Positions 62,258-64,000 of a DNA stretch of 64,000 bases are shown one piece after another (the first letter of the stretch is position 1; each line of letters opens with the position of its first letter). This DNA comes from Allantophomopsis cytisporea (lineage: Eukaryota; Ascomycota; Leotiomycetes; Phacidiales; Phacidiaceae). The notes under the pieces are model-generated. The model ran no database searches, was not told where the DNA came from, and saw nothing but the letters and a program-made list of their open reading frames with translations. A program made the translations under genes and the position numbers. The stretch spans positions 86,019 through 150,018 of the forward strand of contig CP103038.1 in NCBI GenBank assembly GCA_024752435.1. The letters are read 5' to 3'.

Positions 62258-64000
62258 CAATTCTAATTAACTAGAATAGGAAGGTACTAAACCTAATCCT
62301 ATCCAGGAGTTTTTACCACCGTGCTGTGGCTAACCCGCTGTGCGTAGCATGGGTTATCCTTCCTCCTTACTAAATTCGCACTCGTTATAGAACCCGACTG
62401 TACATTTGGACAGACATTTCAGCCTAACCCCGGTGAACCAGTCTGTAGCGACATTTACAACTGCCGACGGTCTATGACTTAAATGATATTTTCATTTATT
62501 ATACTCCTCGCGAAGCATATAAGGATGTCGTTGACCGTTTTCACCTAATTTTTCTATGAATATGGAACTGTTCGGTTGTAACCTTACCTCAGTTCCTCTT
62601 TAACTTTTTAAGGGATAAAATATTGCAATTCTTTTAATTTTATGACCCTGATATTCTATCGAATACTCCTCTAACCTTTCGACATCCATACGTTTTTTTA
62701 AAGTATTAAAACCAATACCTACGATTTTGGCTGCTTCAGATAAATTACCCTTTATGCATACTACACCAGAAGGCTGGATTATTTCATAAATACAGCTACT
62801 TGAACGACGATGTATTACTTTTTTTGTAACAATATCTCTTTGACGACCATCGCTAAGATGTTCAATACAGGGTGTAGCATTAATAAGAAGATATCTTTCT
62901 TCTTCACTAAAAGATTCTACTAATCCTGGGTATGTAGATAATCTATAATTATTCATAGTATAAGATAATTTTAAGATTAATGATTTTATTTCTTCTTTAA
63001 AATGAGCTCCATTATAGATAGCATTACATATTATTTTTAAATCGAGAAAATCTTGACCTTTTTTTGTTATAAATACTTCACTGCTAAAATAGGGAATTAA
63101 ATAATTATTTAAAAGATGCACATTCTTAATCATAAGTGTTACAAGAGATTTACTATTCCCTATAGCTTTTTCAGAACTTATAGTAATAATCTGTGAACAT
63201 TTTAATTTATGAACAGAATAGAAATCAAAATCGAGGTTATTTTCTAAATACTCTTTTATTTTAATTAAAACGGGAAGTTGTTTTTCGGTTAATTTTATAG
63301 AAAAGACAGGTTCCATTGTATTTCTAGCTAAGCTAAATGAACCGTCTCCCTCTATAAATCCTAATAATCAACTTTTGCTTATGGTGATTTGGTGGTTTAT
63401 GGGCATACTGTAGTCTAGACGCTTAGTATTCATCTCAGCTTTTAATTCTAATATTTGAGATTTTAATTGTTCTGTTAATTTATCTCTTTCATCATAAAGA
63501 ATAAAAGCTTTTTTAAAACACAGATAATCTAAATATTTATTTGTATTAAGAGTATATTGGTCAAAAATAGATATTAATTTATTAATACCATCCCTATTAG
63601 ACACAATAAATGTTTGTGTATCTTTATATTCATAAACGTACCCAATATCTAAATTATTTTTAATGTAATTTAAAGCATATAGGTCATCCTTGTGTAATCC
63701 TATTTTAAATTTAAAAGAGAAACCTTCAATATTGGCATTTTTATTATTTAAATAATAATTGGAGATATACTAAACATAGACTCAGCATCTGAGAACCCTA
63801 CAAACCATTTGTATAATTCCTCTGTGGAGTATTCGTGATTATTTTCCTTAGTACGTGAGGAAGTGACAGCTGAATTTCTTAAATTCTTATTAGCTCCAAA
63901 AAGAATTAGAGAGCTAGTAACTATATTGGAATTCAAATTATCGCTTACTTCACAGAATAAGGGATAATTTATTGTTTGATTTAAGGTTTCAAGGTAAATA
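62258..64000 (-). mobile_element. Group I intron of cox3 upstream of the visible exon (continues past the window)
   Basis: Ends in G at 62258. Core elements at 62390-62480 (minus-strand ACTGGTTCACCGGGG) match the cob-i2/nad5-i2 subgroup. The start lies outside the window. Confidence 0.7.
62600..64000 (-). pseudogene. LAGLIDADG ORF with a frameshift, in the upstream cox3 intron (partial)
   Basis: From the window end the frame reads YLETLNQTINYPLFCEV, then the first helix YKWFVGFSDAESMF, and stops at 63748 just after it. A shift of one base restores a frame with NYYLNNKNANIEGFSFKFKIG, NTNKYLDYLCFKKAFILYDE, the second helix WLLGFIEGDGSF, and a NUMOD-like end (GNLSEAAKIVGIGFNTLKKR) to the stop at 62600. 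The frameshift lies right behind the first catalytic helix, so the present gene is probably dead unless this is a sequence error. TGA is Trp. Confidence 0.75.

Overview
The window is part of a large, intron-rich fungal mitochondrial genome, most likely from a filamentous ascomycete (Pezizomycotina; Leotiomycetes is a weaker guess). Evidence: AT-rich sequence; cob, nad5, nad4L, cox2, nad3, nad2, cox3 and the large-subunit rRNA with rps3 inside its intron; TGA read as Trp throughout, supported by a tRNA-Trp with anticodon UCA; and group I introns carrying LAGLIDADG or GIY-YIG homing endonuclease genes. Almost everything lies on the minus strand, so gene order runs from high to low coordinates: cox3 (partial), tRNA block K-G-D-S-W-I-S-P, rnl/rps3, tRNA block T-E-M-M-L-A-F-L-Q-H-M, nad2-nad3, cox2, nad4L-nad5, ORF-rich accessory region, cob, tRNA block C-G-R-G-D-S. 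cox1, nad1, nad4, nad6, atp genes and rns are not here.

Region by region: 1-2.7 kb holds tRNAs, a duplicated tRNA cassette (second copy at 58 kb) and two unknown ORFs. 2.8-10.0 kb is cob (4 exons, 3 introns). 10.0-25.9 kb is accessory DNA: four ORFs sharing an N-terminal leader (N-L-V-x-S-R-S-F-S-S), a free-standing double-motif LAGLIDADG gene, two paralogous Pro/Ser-rich ORFs (one broken and chimeric), and a class III PLP-dependent aminotransferase fused to a membrane segment, which looks nucleus-derived but uses mitochondrial TGA=Trp. 25.8-29.5 kb is nad5 (3 exons) overlapping nad4L by one base. 29.5-32.1 kb is mostly decayed ORFs. 32.1-41.3 kb is cox2 (6 exons, 5 introns). nad3 and nad2 follow, directly abutting. 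43.9-50.5 kb is spacer plus tRNAs with a decayed GIY-YIG gene next to trnF. 50.7-56.8 kb is rnl with a group IA-type intron carrying rps3. 58.5-64 kb holds an internal cox3 exon, LAGLIDADG introns on both sides, and an ORF that starts like the next cox3 exon and then becomes an unrelated repeat-rich protein.

The most striking theme is chimeric acceptor exons. In cox2, cox3 and probably cob, an intron is followed by a G and a faithful copy of the first 12-40 nt of the next exon, which then runs into a foreign reading frame. In cox2 the true exon also exists just downstream; in cox3 no true last exon is visible. Splicing to these sites would give proteins with a normal N-terminal part and a new C-terminus. 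GC-rich hairpins inserted in frame, paralogous introns and intronless exon copies show the locus is heavily rearranged. Exon borders were set by hand from protein homology, phase and the terminal intron G; coding lengths close correctly for cob (395 codons), cox2 (252), nad5 (673) and nad2 (585).
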